In this document: positions 23,561 through 36,014 of the stretch, one piece after another
Layout of the letters: every line of letters begins with the position of its first letter
How positions within the stretch are numbered: position 1 is the stretch's first letter
Assembly (NCBI GenBank): GCA_949358305.1
Contig: CASHSZ010000065.1
Location: forward strand, 1 to 64,000
Reading direction: 5' to 3'
Length of the DNA: 64,000 bases
Origin: Strigamia acuminata
Taxonomy: Eukaryota > Arthropoda > Chilopoda > Geophilomorpha > Linotaeniidae
Notes under the pieces: generated by a model
Databases searched by the model: none
The model's input: only the letters and a program-made list of their open reading frames with translations
Told to the model about the DNA's origin: nothing
Translations under genes and position numbers: made by a program

Positions 23561-23898
23561 TCAGTTTTATACTGCTGTATTAGAAATTATAATACCTGAG
23601 AATTTTTCAAAGGTTTTAAACTTGAAACTTGACAAAATCTGCGACCACTCTCAAACTCAACGATTTGAGAGTAGTCGCATATTTTGTGTGGGATCAGAAT
23701 TGTGCTAAGGCGCGAGGTCTATAAATTACAGCTTTTATCGACGACTTTGGATTGAAATTTTTGGGCTTTGCCAATTTGTTTGAAGTAAGACGAACTTGGT
23801 TTGTAATTTTTGTATTCCTGGTTTCAGAAGCTTTTCCACATTCATTGTATTGAAGAACTACATCCCGACAGGAGTGGCACTAGGAGTTGTTGTTGTCA

Positions 23899-23949
23899 CA
23901 GTGCTGGACTGGCCCGGCTAAATACTAGGAATTTTTCAGTCCAGCCCTG
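23899..23949. mobile_element. 51-bp hAT-type deletion derivative
   Basis: The ends CAGTGCTGGACTGG and the inverse of CAGGGCTGGACTG enclose only a few dozen bases. Flanks are TGTTGTCA (23891-23898) and TGTTGTCG (23950-23957), an 8-bp duplication with one mismatch as expected for hAT. This is one of the smallest plausible transposons in the window. Confidence 0.7.
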
Positions 23950-24253
23950 TGTTGTCGTTTGTTGGTGTGTTTGCTACTGTATCAGTATTGGTCTGTAGTG
24001 AGGTTTGCTTGTGAGCTTGTGGTTAGGTTAAGGATGACAAAAATTGAAGTTGGCACCAGTTGCTATTCCCGTTTACATTTTCTCCAAAAAGGACTGTCCT
24101 CTTAGGACATAAGCTTAGTTCTATGCCATACTCAACTATCATTTTTGGGGGTGGCCTGTTGTGGTAACTAAGAAAATTATACAACCAACTAACACCAACT
24201 GATCAGAAAAACTACTAGCTGAATTACTAGAAAAGTAGTTTTAACAATACTAA

Positions 24254-24372
24254 CTAGGGATGCACCAAATAAAATTACTGAATACGGATACCGAATATTA
24301 AATTTATCAAATACCAAATATTTACTGAATACTAAAATCATCAAATACCGAATTATTCCAAATCGACTAAAT
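24254..24372 (+). mobile_element. hAT-like terminal fragment
   Basis: TAGGGATGCACCAAATAAAA followed by repeated CCGAATA/ACTGAATAC motifs resembles the terminus of hAT elements that start TAGGGATGCACC. No matching inverted end was found, so it is truncated. Confidence 0.5.
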
Positions 24373-24598
24373 TGGACGAAATTCATTAATTGCCAACAGT
24401 AAGGGGATGTTTGCAGTGTAATCAGAAACTAAGCTATCCCAATCAGGAAAATTCCTCAATATTATACGGACCGGACAGCTGGGTGGTCCGGACAGGTCAG
24501 CCGGAGCTAGGACACAAACCATACATACCCAGAAATGGAAACCTTGCTCCTCCATTCGGACTCATCTCCCTTCCTGACACCAGACAAAGCGATGCGTC

Positions 24599-25897
24599 CA
24601 CTGGAAAAAAAAGTAAATTTCCAAACATTTCCAAGTTGGAAATTAATTTGGAAAATTCAATTTCTTATTATGAGAAAATTAGTTGGAAATGTGTTGCAAA
24701 TATTTATACATTTCCACACTTTTGGAAATTAGTAGTAAATACTAAAAGTGAAATCTAATATTTGCAATAAATTGTAAATTTGTTGTTTAAAATATTATAT
24801 TTACTCTCCGTTTTCTTTCAGATGGAAATGTTGTTTGGATATTTCCAAAACATTGTAAATATAAAGGTAGATGGGTTTTACAAGTTGGTAAATTAGATGA
24901 ACAAATAATTGAAAATCAGCTTTTTCTCAACACATTTACAACCTAGTAAAGAGACCATTTACATGACTTTTTTACAATAACTTTACTAACATTTTCAATT
25001 GTGTAATTTTGAAATTTCACAATATATTTCAATGTATTCTCAATAAATTTCAAAATATTCAAACATTCCCGCCAAGTACCGTGAATCGTTCACTCGTAAC
25101 GTCCATTACACGTTACGAATTATCACCACGTAACGTCCATCGTACGTTACGTAACGTCCATTTGTAACGTCCATCATACGTTACAAATCGTCCATTTGTA
25201 GCGTCCATCATACGTTATGAATCGTCCACTCGTAACGTCAATCGTACGTTATGAATAACGTTCATAGGACGTAACAGTGTATAGAGGTAAGATATGTAAA
25301 TTATTTGAAAATTCAAAACCATTTTGGAAAACAAAACTATATAACAGAAGTTATGCATTCAACAGCATGAGCTGTACAAGCCTAGTGGATAAAGCAGTGG
25401 TCTTTAGAACAAAGGGTTCCAGGTTCAATTCCCACAGAGGTCAAGTTAAGACAAAAGAAAACTATAAGATTAAAATAAATTTAAATGAAACTGTCAATAA
25501 AACATACAAATTGTGATCAAATCAATGAAAACTAATTGTTAAATGGTGTTTGAAAAAAAAAATCAAACAGCTTAAAAACAAAAATTGAGTTTGCACATTT
25601 ACATTTTTCAAATAGAGGGTAGTAGATTTTTTTATTGGAAATATATTGAAAATATATTTGAAATATATTGGAAATACATTGGAAATATATTGTGAAATTT
25701 TAGAATTACACGATTGAAAATGTTTGTAAAGTTATTGTAAAAAAAGTCACGGAAATGGTCACTTTCCAGATTGTAAATATGTTTGAAAAATACTTATTTT
25801 CAATTGTTTGTAAATCTAATTTACAAACTTGTAAAATCCATCTACCTATAAATTTACAATTCTTTACAAGTGAGTAAATCTGATTTTTTTTCCAGTG
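24599..25897. mobile_element. CACTA-like non-autonomous element, 1.3 kb
   Basis: Terminal inverted repeats CACTGGAAAAAAAAGTAAAT (left) and ...TTTTTTTTCCAGTG (right) are flanked by a 3-bp duplication GTC (24596-24598 and 25898-25900). CACT ends with 3-bp duplications are the hallmark of EnSpm/CACTA elements. The interior has many TGGAAAT/ATTTCCA subterminal motifs in both orientations and no transposase. Two degraded relatives lie at 46738-46975 and 63630-63830. Confidence 0.75.
25083..25280. repeat. Cluster of AACGTCC/GTACGTTA dyads
   Basis: Within the CACTA-like element, about six repeats of a CGTAACGTCCATCGTACGTT-type unit of about 35 bp occur, each with an inverted AACGT/ACGTT pair. These may be subterminal protein-binding repeats. 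Confidence 0.75.
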
Positions 25898-26099
25898 GTC
25901 CTGGCTAGGGAAAATCTCGGAAAAATCGCTGCTGGGTCCGGACAAAATGAAACAATGCCGGTGGGGTGAAGTCACACCTCGTACGAGGCTTTAACATCAT
26001 CACACCGTCACATGTACGTGCATATTACGCCAACACTGTGCAGAAGCAGGGAAAATCGTGATACTAACTTGTAAGTGAATTGAAAACCTTTAGAATACA

Positions 26100-28880
26100 G
26101 AGATGTTCTGCAAACTCGCTACAGAAACGAGACAATCATAAAAGCGACCGAGTTGTAAAACAGTTCGAAAGTGTGACTGGTACAAAAGAGCGACCGTTTA
26201 TGTCGATACGTTGTAGCATTGTAGATGACGTCTGATGCAGTTTATGCTTGAAATTTACATTTAGAATGTTTGATTAATAATTCATTCAGTGATGCAAGTA
26301 CGTGCACCAGACATTGATTTCAGTGTTTTTCAGTTTGCTCACCAGGTGCATACACAGCTATTGAGATGCATTGTTTCTTGGTACAGGGGTCAAGGCTAGG
26401 GGTGTTTGGAACACACTGGTAAGAGACCAAAATGAGGTGATTAAATCTTTACATGGCGAGCAAACATAAAAAAATTAAAAAACACAGAAATAAAAATATT
26501 CTCTTTATTTCTGTGTTTGTACATCACAAATCAATATTTAGACTACAAAAATAAAACGTTTTGCATTTAGAATGCCTGCGACGATCGTTAATTTATGGGT
26601 TTCGTTGCCGGTGCTTTTGACGCGGGCACTGCAACATGGCTACTGCGTAATGCAATCATGTTATGTGTTTCATCAAAAGCACCTAGTGAGGAATGTGCAA
26701 GTTATATCTCGGACAATTTACTCAGTTTTTCACACTCATACATACAACAGTAACTAGATTTTTAAAAATCTATTTAGGCTTAAACAGCAAACAACGGTAA
26801 AATACCCATTGGTTTTGTGACCGACTGGCTGCATGACAAGGATGATATTGAGCAGCTCTTATAGCCTATCGTCGGAGCTGCGTCCCCATAGCATCCAATA
26901 AAAACAGAGGATTGCGCAAGGTGTCAGTCTGTGGCACAAAAAGACAGAACAACTCAGGTCACGAGTGACTGGTCGTGTTTACGAGATGGACGATACGACA
27001 ATTGTGATGGCTGATGGCATTGAGAGGCGAGGTTGTGCCAGTTGGCCGTCCTGCAATGCACGGCAGGGCAAATTTATTCCAACCACGCTGCCCACGTGGC
27101 CCTCAGCAACTTGGTCAATGGTTGGTTTGGGTTGGGTTGCTGAAGGGCAACTCAACAAACTAGGCAATAACACGGTGGACACGCAACCCCTAGACAATCA
27201 TGGGAAGACTGTTCATCCCAAACTGTGTTTTCTGTGTTCTGTATTACATCGTGAATGATGACCACCGACCGCCACTCACAATTGTGGGCTTGTCCAGGGT
27301 ATTGGAACAGTCAGGGAAGAAATGTGCCTTTCTTTTGCTTTAGGAGAAATAAATTCTGGTCATTTCGTAGTTTAATCCAAGTGGCGGTGCTGGGCTGGAA
27401 CCGACAACGTGTGGCCTTGGACCCATGTCTAACAAAACCATTGAGTGGCACATGTCCTTCATGCCTGCATAATAGCATAAATGATTCTTACACAACTCTC
27501 TCTTTCCACACTTTTCAAGTTTTTTCATAGTTCTGGATCACTAAAACCTGAGATCATGGGGACTTTTGTAAAAATTTTTTTCATTTTCTTTTCTTGGTGT
27601 GCAGGCCATTCCAAAGTAGTGGACCACCACTGGGGTGCTTGACTGTTGAATTACGGTGGAAGCCGCACCAACAACTATGCTTACTGAAACACCAACATAA
27701 GAGCGACCGAGTTGTAAAGCAGTACGAAAGAGTGACTGGTACAAAAGAGCGACCGATTATGTCGATCGATACGTTGTAGCAATATATCAAATTGAAATCC
27801 CTACGTGGGAACTGCTTAATTTTAGAAATTAATATTTAGAGCAGGGGTCGGCAAGTTATTTTAAGTGGGGTCCGGATACTATGGAAAAATTTTTATTGCG
27901 GTCCAGAAACGAAACACTTAAAAACTTTACTAAAAACTTAAGAAAACGGAAAAAACACATAAAACCAAATAAACCGCCCAATAAACACACACAACCCAAA
28001 AAATACCAACAAAACCTAAAAAACACGAAAAGAAACAGGAAAAACAAGAAAAAAAACACCGAAACACCAAAGAAACCGAAGGAAAATCGTTGTTAAAACG
28101 ACACCGCGGTCCAAGTTTCAACCTTCCGCGGTCCGTATCCGGACTGCAATCTGCCTGTTGCCGACCGCTGATTTAGAGTTTTATGTTTTTATGGAATTGA
28201 TGAAATACACAGAAAAGTCAAGAAAAGTTCTAAGGTACTTGTATGAGTGGACACGGAACTAATATTTTTATAAACGTACTTACCTCCAAAGTATGTTTTG
28301 CGTGTTGCCTGCAGCAGAGTACAGATGACGTCTGGTGCAGTGTATGTTTGAAATTTACATTTAGAATGTTTGATTAATTATTCATTCAGTGATGCATGTA
28401 CGCCCACCAGAGAAAGAGTTGTTGATTTCAGTGTTTTTCAGTTTGCTCACCAGGTGCATTCATAGCTATTGAGATTCAATGTGGCGTTTGTTTCTTGGTA
28501 CAGGGGTCAAGGCAGGGGTGTTTGGAACACACTGTTAAGAGACAGAAATGACAGAAATTATACGATTAAATCTTTACTTGGCGAGCAAACATACAAAAAT
28601 TAGGAAACATAGAAATAAAAATATTCTCTTTATTTCTGTGTTTGTACATCACAAATCAATATTTAGAATACAAAAATAAAACGTTTTGCATTTAGAATGC
28701 CTGCGGCGATCGTTAATTTATGGGTTTTGTTGCCGGTGCTTTTGATAATCAATTTTCTGACGTAAAGAACATTTTCTTTGATGCAGGCACTGCAACTTGG
28801 GTGTTGCGTAATGCGAATATTGTTGAGGCTTGGAGGCTGGAAATGAGGCCTTACTACAGTGCAGGCCAAAACTTTGGCCC
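26100..28880. repeat. Unclassified repeat R, copy 1 (X-Y-X layout)
   Basis: Segment X occurs at about 26200-26660 and again at about 28320-28790. Segment Y (about 26575-27840) separates them. Both segments reappear at 58380-60560 with high similarity. X contains an inverted pair (AAACACAGAAATAAA facing TTTATTTCTGTGTTT at 26480-26518). Y has open frames (for example one starting MTGRVYEMDDT) that shift relative to one another between copies, so it is not convincingly coding. A hAT MITE (27842-28170) interrupts this copy. Confidence 0.75.
27842..28170. mobile_element. hAT MITE, 329 bp
   Basis: The ends CAGGGGTCGGCAAGTTATTT and the inverse (TGTTGCCGACCGCTG) are flanked by a perfect 8-bp duplication ATTTAGAG (27834-27841 and 28171-28178). 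The matching uninterrupted site (ATATTTAGAGTTTTATG) is in the second repeat-R copy near 59730-59745, which proves the insertion. A related, divergent copy lies inverted at about 37600-37843. Confidence 0.95.
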
Positions 28881-28884
28881 AGTT

Positions 28885-29200
28885 TGTTGAAATATAGCCC
28901 TTAATTAACTTTGCAATGTATGTATATTTATGTCGCATTATTCAAGCGCTAAGATGTATTATGTCCGATGTTTGCGTTTGCTTTTGGTCATATGAATGAC
29001 CACGTTTGTTGTCATGCGTGACTTGTATAAGTTGCCTATAGGTGGCGCTAAATGTATTGTGTCACATGACTTCAGAATAAAAGCTTACTCTATGTTTGGC
29101 TTTCAAGCTGTAATGAGCTGTGTTGTTTATTTCTGCATCAATGCTTTCCACTCCACTGACAATTCAGATATTCTGCACTATTTAGTTGAATAAACCAACA
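28885..29200 (+). mobile_element. Solo LTR, 316 bp
   Basis: Starts TGTTGAAATATAG and ends AAACCAACA, with 5-bp duplications CAGTT at 28880-28884 and 29201-29205. An AATAAA lies inside. The other repeat-R copy has the empty site (GGCCCAGTTGGATAAATG near 60550-60567). It was probably left by recombination between the LTRs of a full element. Family undetermined. Confidence 0.85.
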
Positions 29201-29429
29201 CAGTTGAATAAATGATTAAAAAATAAACAATTTTCAAAATATAACCAAACTAGCAATAGATTTGCATTTTAATCATGCTGAAATAATGTTACAATAAGTA
29301 CAAGAGTGATGTCCTTCTCACAAATAAAAAAAAATAATAAATTTAAATTTCAACCTATGACAAAACTTTGGCCTGTTCTTCAAATTTTTAACAAAAATTA
29401 GAATCAGTTTAAATTTAATACTTTATTCC

Positions 29430-29645
29430 TTTCCCACATTGTTTAATAACTTCAATGCATCTTGTACACATTGAATCAATTTGTTTTTTACAACTTTTAG
29501 CAGTGATGGACTCTCACGCTTTTTCAATGGATACTGCATTGTCCTGCTGAAAAATCCACTTTGCTCCAGCCATTCCTTTTCCTTTCTTTCACAAATTCTT
29601 CTCCAGGACCGCTTGATACATATTTGCATTTTGTCTTTCATTTAA
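29430..29645 (-). pseudogene. Tc1/mariner transposase relic
   Basis: Minus-strand fragments in shifting frames read NANMYQAVLEKNL, then WIFQQDNA (the conserved catalytic QDN motif), then a C-terminus SCKKQIDSMCTRCIEVIK and onward to a stop. The block between the QDN motif and the tail (normally containing SPDLNPIE) is missing, so this is an internally deleted dead copy. Confidence 0.8.
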
Positions 29646-29679
29646 AAAAACAATTTCACTTTTGTTCTTGTATGTTTAG

Positions 29680-30365
29680 GCGGTGGACGAAACTGCTTTA
29701 TCTATTCAGCAAAGTGCCAATGCACTTCAACAATTTCTGCATAAGAAAAACAACGAAACCGAAAAAGAAATGGATTTAAGTGATGAAGAAATTGAAGGAT
29801 TTCTAAGACTTGCTCGCTCAAAATTGCGCAAGTTGAAAAGTGATGTACCGTATATCTTCCAATAGCGCCCCCGTGCGCTATTTGCCAAATTTTTTTTATC
29901 TTGCGCGCAATTGGAGGCTAGCGCGGTATTAGAGGCCGCGGGTTATTTATACATTCAAAAAACCCGGCATTGGCTAATTGGACGATGCTGGGTTTTTTGA
30001 ACATATTTGAACAAAAAACAGCAAAAAAATGGCACAAATGAAACATTTTCCATACGTTTCGGTAATTTTCGGCTGAAACGTATGCAAAACGTTTTGAACC
30101 CGCGCGTTGTTAGAGGTCCGCGCGCTATTTATACCGCCGATTTTTTCCCCGCGCGTTAATCGAGGTCCGCGGACAAATAGAGGCCCGCAGACAAATGGAA
30201 GATATACGGTACGTGGAGACTTGATTGTAAAAATGCACCAAAGTCTTAATGCAGCAGGGAGGGAAAACTCTATGGTAATAATTTTACAGAAATGTTAAAT
30301 TCATCGTCATTTATTGTTATTGTAATATTTTTATTTTTTCTTTTAGTTTGAAAATGGACAAAGTT
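29680..30365 (+). pseudogene. C-terminal gene fragment, exon split by a MITE
   Basis: An acceptor (TATGTTTAG) opens an exon at 29680 (AVDETALSIQQSANALQQ and onward, Glu-rich, then SDEEIEGFLRLARSKL). At about 29847 the MITE at 29848-30209 intervenes. When it and one TA are ignored, the frame continues (RGDLIVKMHQSLNAAG) to a donor ATG/GTAATA near 30276. A last exon at about 30345-30365 encodes FENGQS and a stop. The region resembles the BESS-type tail of MADF-family DNA-binding proteins; this is a tentative similarity. Upstream exons were not found. Confidence 0.55.
29848..30209. mobile_element. MITE, 362 bp, ends CCGTATATCTTCCA
   Basis: Perfect inverted ends CCGTATATCTTCCA and TGGAAGATATACGG are flanked by TA. 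Internal GAGGTCCGCG/CGCGGTATTAGAGG motifs alternate, and a central hairpin AAAAAACCCGGCAT facing ATGCTGGGTTTTTT is present. Ends and TA target resemble the CCGTACTGCC family. Confidence 0.85.
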
Positions 30366-30612
30366 AGTATTGTGCTACAGTAATTGCATATTTATCAAGT
30401 AAATAAAAGATTTTGATTCAGATATTCTATTCATGCAGCTGTCACCTCGGTAATCCATTTTTAAATGTTTTTTCTATTTTCAATCCACTCTGTCGCGAAA
30501 TTGCCATTTCACGAATTCACCCCATCCAGACACGTCGTATAATTATAACACGGTCAATTGTTGTTTCTCGCAATCGCAAATTCGCTACTGTTTAATGCAT
30601 TTGTGTTGTTAC

Positions 30613-30790
30613 CTGCCACAACAAATCCCGTCTCGCCGTCATCATTTCGAAAGCTTTATCAACATCATCTTGCTTAAACGATCTGATTGGATCTTTCTCG
30701 TATATACGACTCTTTGAGTTTGCCTCTGGAGGAATTCTCGAACATTTCATCGGTGGCGAGATCATTTGTGATTTGCAGGGTGTGGTATGC
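30613..30790 (-). pseudogene. Exon-like segment, unknown protein
   Basis: On the minus strand an open stretch (MKCSRIPPEANSKSRIYEKD and onward to MMTARRDLLWQ) ends at a good donor CAG/GTAACA at 30613. The composition looks coding. The next candidate acceptor downstream gives an immediate stop. No family recognised. Confidence 0.35.
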
Positions 30791-30804
30791 GATTTCTGTT
30801 GCTT

Positions 30805-31600
30805 GTAACTTGTGGTGACCCAGTTGGATAATTGTCCCCCCAGGGCGGATACTTGTCCTCTGAGTCACTATGATTGAAGAGTCGTTCCCCCCTGAGTTGG
30901 CTCCACCTCCCCATGGCAGGTGTGTGCCCCGAGGGGGAGGAAGCGGCTGGTGGTCAGCCCCCATTGGTTGATCGCCGGCCCTTCACCCCACTGCATAAAA
31001 GGCCGTGTTTCCCGCCTAAAGTCAGAACTTACACAAACGACACCAAGAACACAGCAACTACCTCACCGTCAGGCCAACTTCAACTACAAGTTAGGATTGA
31101 TCGAGGATCGCTGAGTAAAGTGCAAACTGTAACTCTCACGAAGTCACTTGCGAGCTATTCCTGCGAAAGCACGAGAATAGCCCTTGTGAAATCACCTAGA
31201 ATAATCGCCCAGACGATTATTCGCCGAAGTAAGTGTCCGAGTGCTTTGTAGGGAACCCCAAAGTTCCTAGACGAGGCCTCTGCGACGCTAAAACAAACCC
31301 TAGACAACAGGCACGGATAGAAGACTCGAAAGAGCATTCCACCGCGTCCGTGAAGACGAATCCGTGACGAATTAACGACAACTCGAGACGCCGCCTTTGT
31401 TCCGCCGACCACGCGGAATCGACGACGCCATCTTGAGAAATCCTTTGTTCGACGCTGACCACGTCGACTCTAGAATTATTACTGAGTGTATTTTAAAGGC
31501 ATAAAGCCTGGTGAATAAATTACCTGTTTATTTACATACATTTAGTATTCATTTGGGTATTTGCATAATTGATCACAGGTAAAGTATTACACGTTAGCGC
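30805..31600 (+). mobile_element. LTR-like region, boundaries unproven
   Basis: The stretch starts TGTGGTGACCCAG, has a GCATAAAAGG TATA-like box near 30993 and AATAAATT near 31515, and is unlike its neighbours in composition. This is the layout of a long solo LTR, but I could not find matching 5-bp flanks. Confidence 0.3.
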
Positions 31601-31906
31601 TATTTAAACCTATACAAAGTAGGACGCGACAAACTCAAGTGTCAATTGCGGTTCCAGTACTCAAATACATTACGAATTCCACAAATCCAAATTCGCCATC
31701 AGAATGCGTACGGTAATTAACCTCGTTCCTCCACTCGTGTTACGTGACCTCCAGACAACATGTAATGAGTTTTCTGTGCATAAAAACATCGTAAGTGGCT
31801 GATTATGTAACAATAATTGTTTATTGATGCAATTCTATGTTAGAATTGTAGATTTTTTAAGTTGAACCTTTGATTTCGCGATGAATTTAGTGAAAAACGA
31901 ATCGTA

Positions 31907-32050
31907 ATGCTCGAGATCGAAGCCCAGAAAGAGAAATGTGTGCGAATCAAAAAGCGACTGCAACTTGATGTAACACGAGGCGAAGGGGAAGTCAACATTG
32001 ACAACATTGATGGCTTTTTAATAAAAAAATTAAAAAAAAAATTTAATTTT
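31907..32050 (+). other. Short charged open segment beside the Harbinger transposase
   Basis: About 30 codons (LEIEAQKEKCVRIKKRLQ and onward) look like a coiled-coil C-terminus. Harbinger elements usually carry a second gene for a Myb/SANT-like protein, so this could be its remnant. The link is by position only. Confidence 0.25.
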
Positions 32051-32202
32051 TGTTATTTTATGCTCCAAAATCGAAAATGTCATCATCGATCGATGGCGGC
32101 GATGGCCATAAAAAAACAACAAGTAACACGAGTCAGCAAACTTTTCATTGTTATTTAATTATTACAAATTTATTTATTGATAATGTTGATGTTTTATATA
32201 AG

Positions 32203-33626
32203 CTATCTGTAATAGCCTCTTGAAATAGAGGTATCTTGCCAGTCTACACTTCCTTCAGGTGAAATAAAAAATTGAGCAAGTTGGTTTCTTGTATCATTGG
32301 CCAAACGTGAATAATTTGGTGTGCCTATACTACCATGTGATCTCAAGCACCGGTCACTCAATTCTTCTCTCCAGGTCCCATTAATCGGTTGATTGAAGTT
32401 AGCTGCATCTTCACGCTCGATTAATTGTGTTGGACAATATAACTGACTACTTTCTTCAATCAAAAAATTATGTAAAGCAATAGATGCTAAAACCATTCGA
32501 TCATTGGTCACTTCACTTGCTTGAAGCTCACTTCGAAATATTCTGAATCTATTGCTCATGATGCCAAATGCGTTTTCAACTACTCTTCTAGCTCGGCACA
32601 AACGATAATTAAATATTTTCTGAACATGCGTCAAATTTCTCCCTTTATGTGGCCGCATTAAATCATGTCGTAGAGGAAAAGCTTGATCGCCAATAAAAAA
32701 AAAACGGAATGTTGTTATATCTTCCCACTCTAGCAGGCTTTGGCAATTTTAATTGATTACTTTGTAGTAATTTGCCAAATTTAGATTTGTGCAAAATTCC
32801 TGAATCACCTCCACTCCCATAATTGCCTACATCAACATAAATAAATTTATAATTAGCTGCAGCTACGGCAAAGAGAACTTTACTAAAGTAGTGCTTGTAG
32901 TTAAAGTTTAAAGAGCCAGTATTGAATGGTTTTTGTATTCTGACGTGCTTTCCATCAATGGCACCGACACAATGAGGTAGCTGCCACTTCAAATGAAACT
33001 CATCTGCAATTTTTTGCCATTCGCCTTCAGTTGTGGGGAATTTTACGTAGGTGCCCACAAGGTGGTTCCAAATAGCCTGACAAGTTTCTGATGTAACTAC
33101 TCCTACTGTGGTCCGCCCAACTCGAAATTGTAAATTCAAAGAATTGAATCGTCCTCCAGTTGCTAAACAACTGCAATGCAAATTGAAATGTTAACTATTT
33201 TGTAAAGTGTGTGATTATTTTGGTTACCGTAATGTAATCTGCAACCTTGTTTCGGCAGATATTGATTGCCGCATATTTGTTACTTGCTTTTCTAGTATTG
33301 GACACAATAAGTGCAACAACTTATTAAATGCCTCAGGTGATACACGTAAAAAACTATAAAAAAATCAATAAAAATTACCGTGTTTACCACACAAAGTTTT
33401 AATAATAATAATAACAATAATAATATTACTTTCGGTAAAGAATCTAAAGATTGGCATCATCTTGTTGCATTATTGGCAACAAATTGGCAGAATATCCAAA
33501 TCTGTTTCGATCATGCAGTACTGGATGAACCCACCATCGTCTGTTACGTGTTTTGTTTCTAATTCTAAGATACGATGCTGATAAAAATAGAAAGCTGCAG
33601 ATAGCCAATAATTCATCGTTTTCCAT
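32203..33626 (-). pseudogene. Harbinger transposase (HARBI1-like nuclease), frameshifted
   Basis: Minus-strand segments carry HARBI1 motifs in order: an N-terminal WWVHPVLHDR block (33626-33444); FLRVSPEAFNKLLHLL to ISAETRLQITLR (33353-33228); after a 57-base intron, CLATGGRF (from 33170); the first catalytic Asp in GAIDGKHVRI; the second in FIYVDVG; then GDQAF(PL)-type sequence and the catalytic Glu in VVENAFGIMSNRFR. Two lesions are visible. One is an extra base in a run of ten T at about 32694-32703. The other is a frame break near 33440, before the FLRVSP exon. The exon/intron layout matches Harbinger genes. Confidence 0.88.
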
Positions 33627-33805
33627 GTTGATAATGATAAGAATAATGTGTACCGAATATGGAAATCACCGAAAACCGAATAAAAACACAACAACACGAT
33701 CGCGTGGACGATGGTGAAAAAGTGCTAAACAGCAGCGAAACGTGGCCAATTCGTTTAGGAAATGTGTGGACAGTTTTAAAAAGCTAAATGTAAAAGGTGT
33801 AGGAC

Positions 33806-35376
<1,571 letters not shown>

Positions 35377-35539
35377 TAGCGTTTGTTGTACACTAAAATA
35401 CATGTTGGGAACATATACACCCCTTATTATTATCAACACTCGGTTTAAAATCAATAAATATATAAGCAATTAAAAGGAAGAGATACAAATTTAGCGGGGG
35501 CTCGGTGAGAGGGAATTTTGATATTAATATTGATAAAAA

Positions 35540-35980
35540 TTTGTAGTGTTTGCGCCGTTGTTGTATTGTGTTTAGTTCAAATATTTATCACTAGTCGGCG
35601 CTAATATGCACTTATAGTTTCTATGGCAACCGCCGTGTGCTTGTATTTTGATGTGTCGCACTTTTTCGTTCATCCTCGATTAAATGCATGTTTATTACGT
35701 TTGAAAAGTTCTAAAGTGTAAGCAGATTAAGGTAAAGCTAGGAGAATATTAAATCACAATTTTATTTTGGTATTATTGGATTTTTTTCCTGTTTATATAG
35801 TTCGGCGCAATCGTGCATCGAAAATTAGGCCTAACTCGCCTAACGGAATTCGAACTATTAGTGGCGATGCCCCACCTCGTTTTTTCTGTTCAGAGTATAT
35901 ACATACCAATATTATTTAAAGTGTGTCCAATTAAGTTAATCGTTTTCCAATTTAATTATTATTGTTTTTTTCATTTCAGA
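35540..35980 (+). promoter_or_regulatory. Zinc-finger A upstream unit: non-coding exon and intron
   Basis: The block CACTAGTCGGCGCTAA, then TAGTTTCTATGGCAAC, then ATGTTTATTACGTTTGAAA and a donor AAAGT/GTAAGC near 35718, followed by an acceptor TTTCATTTCAG at 35979, is shared with zinc-finger genes B (minus strand, about 40712-41110) and C (about 41440-41917). This predicts a 5' non-coding exon with an intron of about 260-310 bases. Confidence 0.65.
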
Positions 35981-36014
35981 CTACATTCATTTCAGTGGTT
36001 GAAGTAAACAAAAA

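Noticed and set aside
26965-27258. 97-codon frame MTGRVYEMDDT in repeat R
   Set aside because: The second copy (58767-59060) is in a shifted frame after a few residues, so the reading is not conserved.
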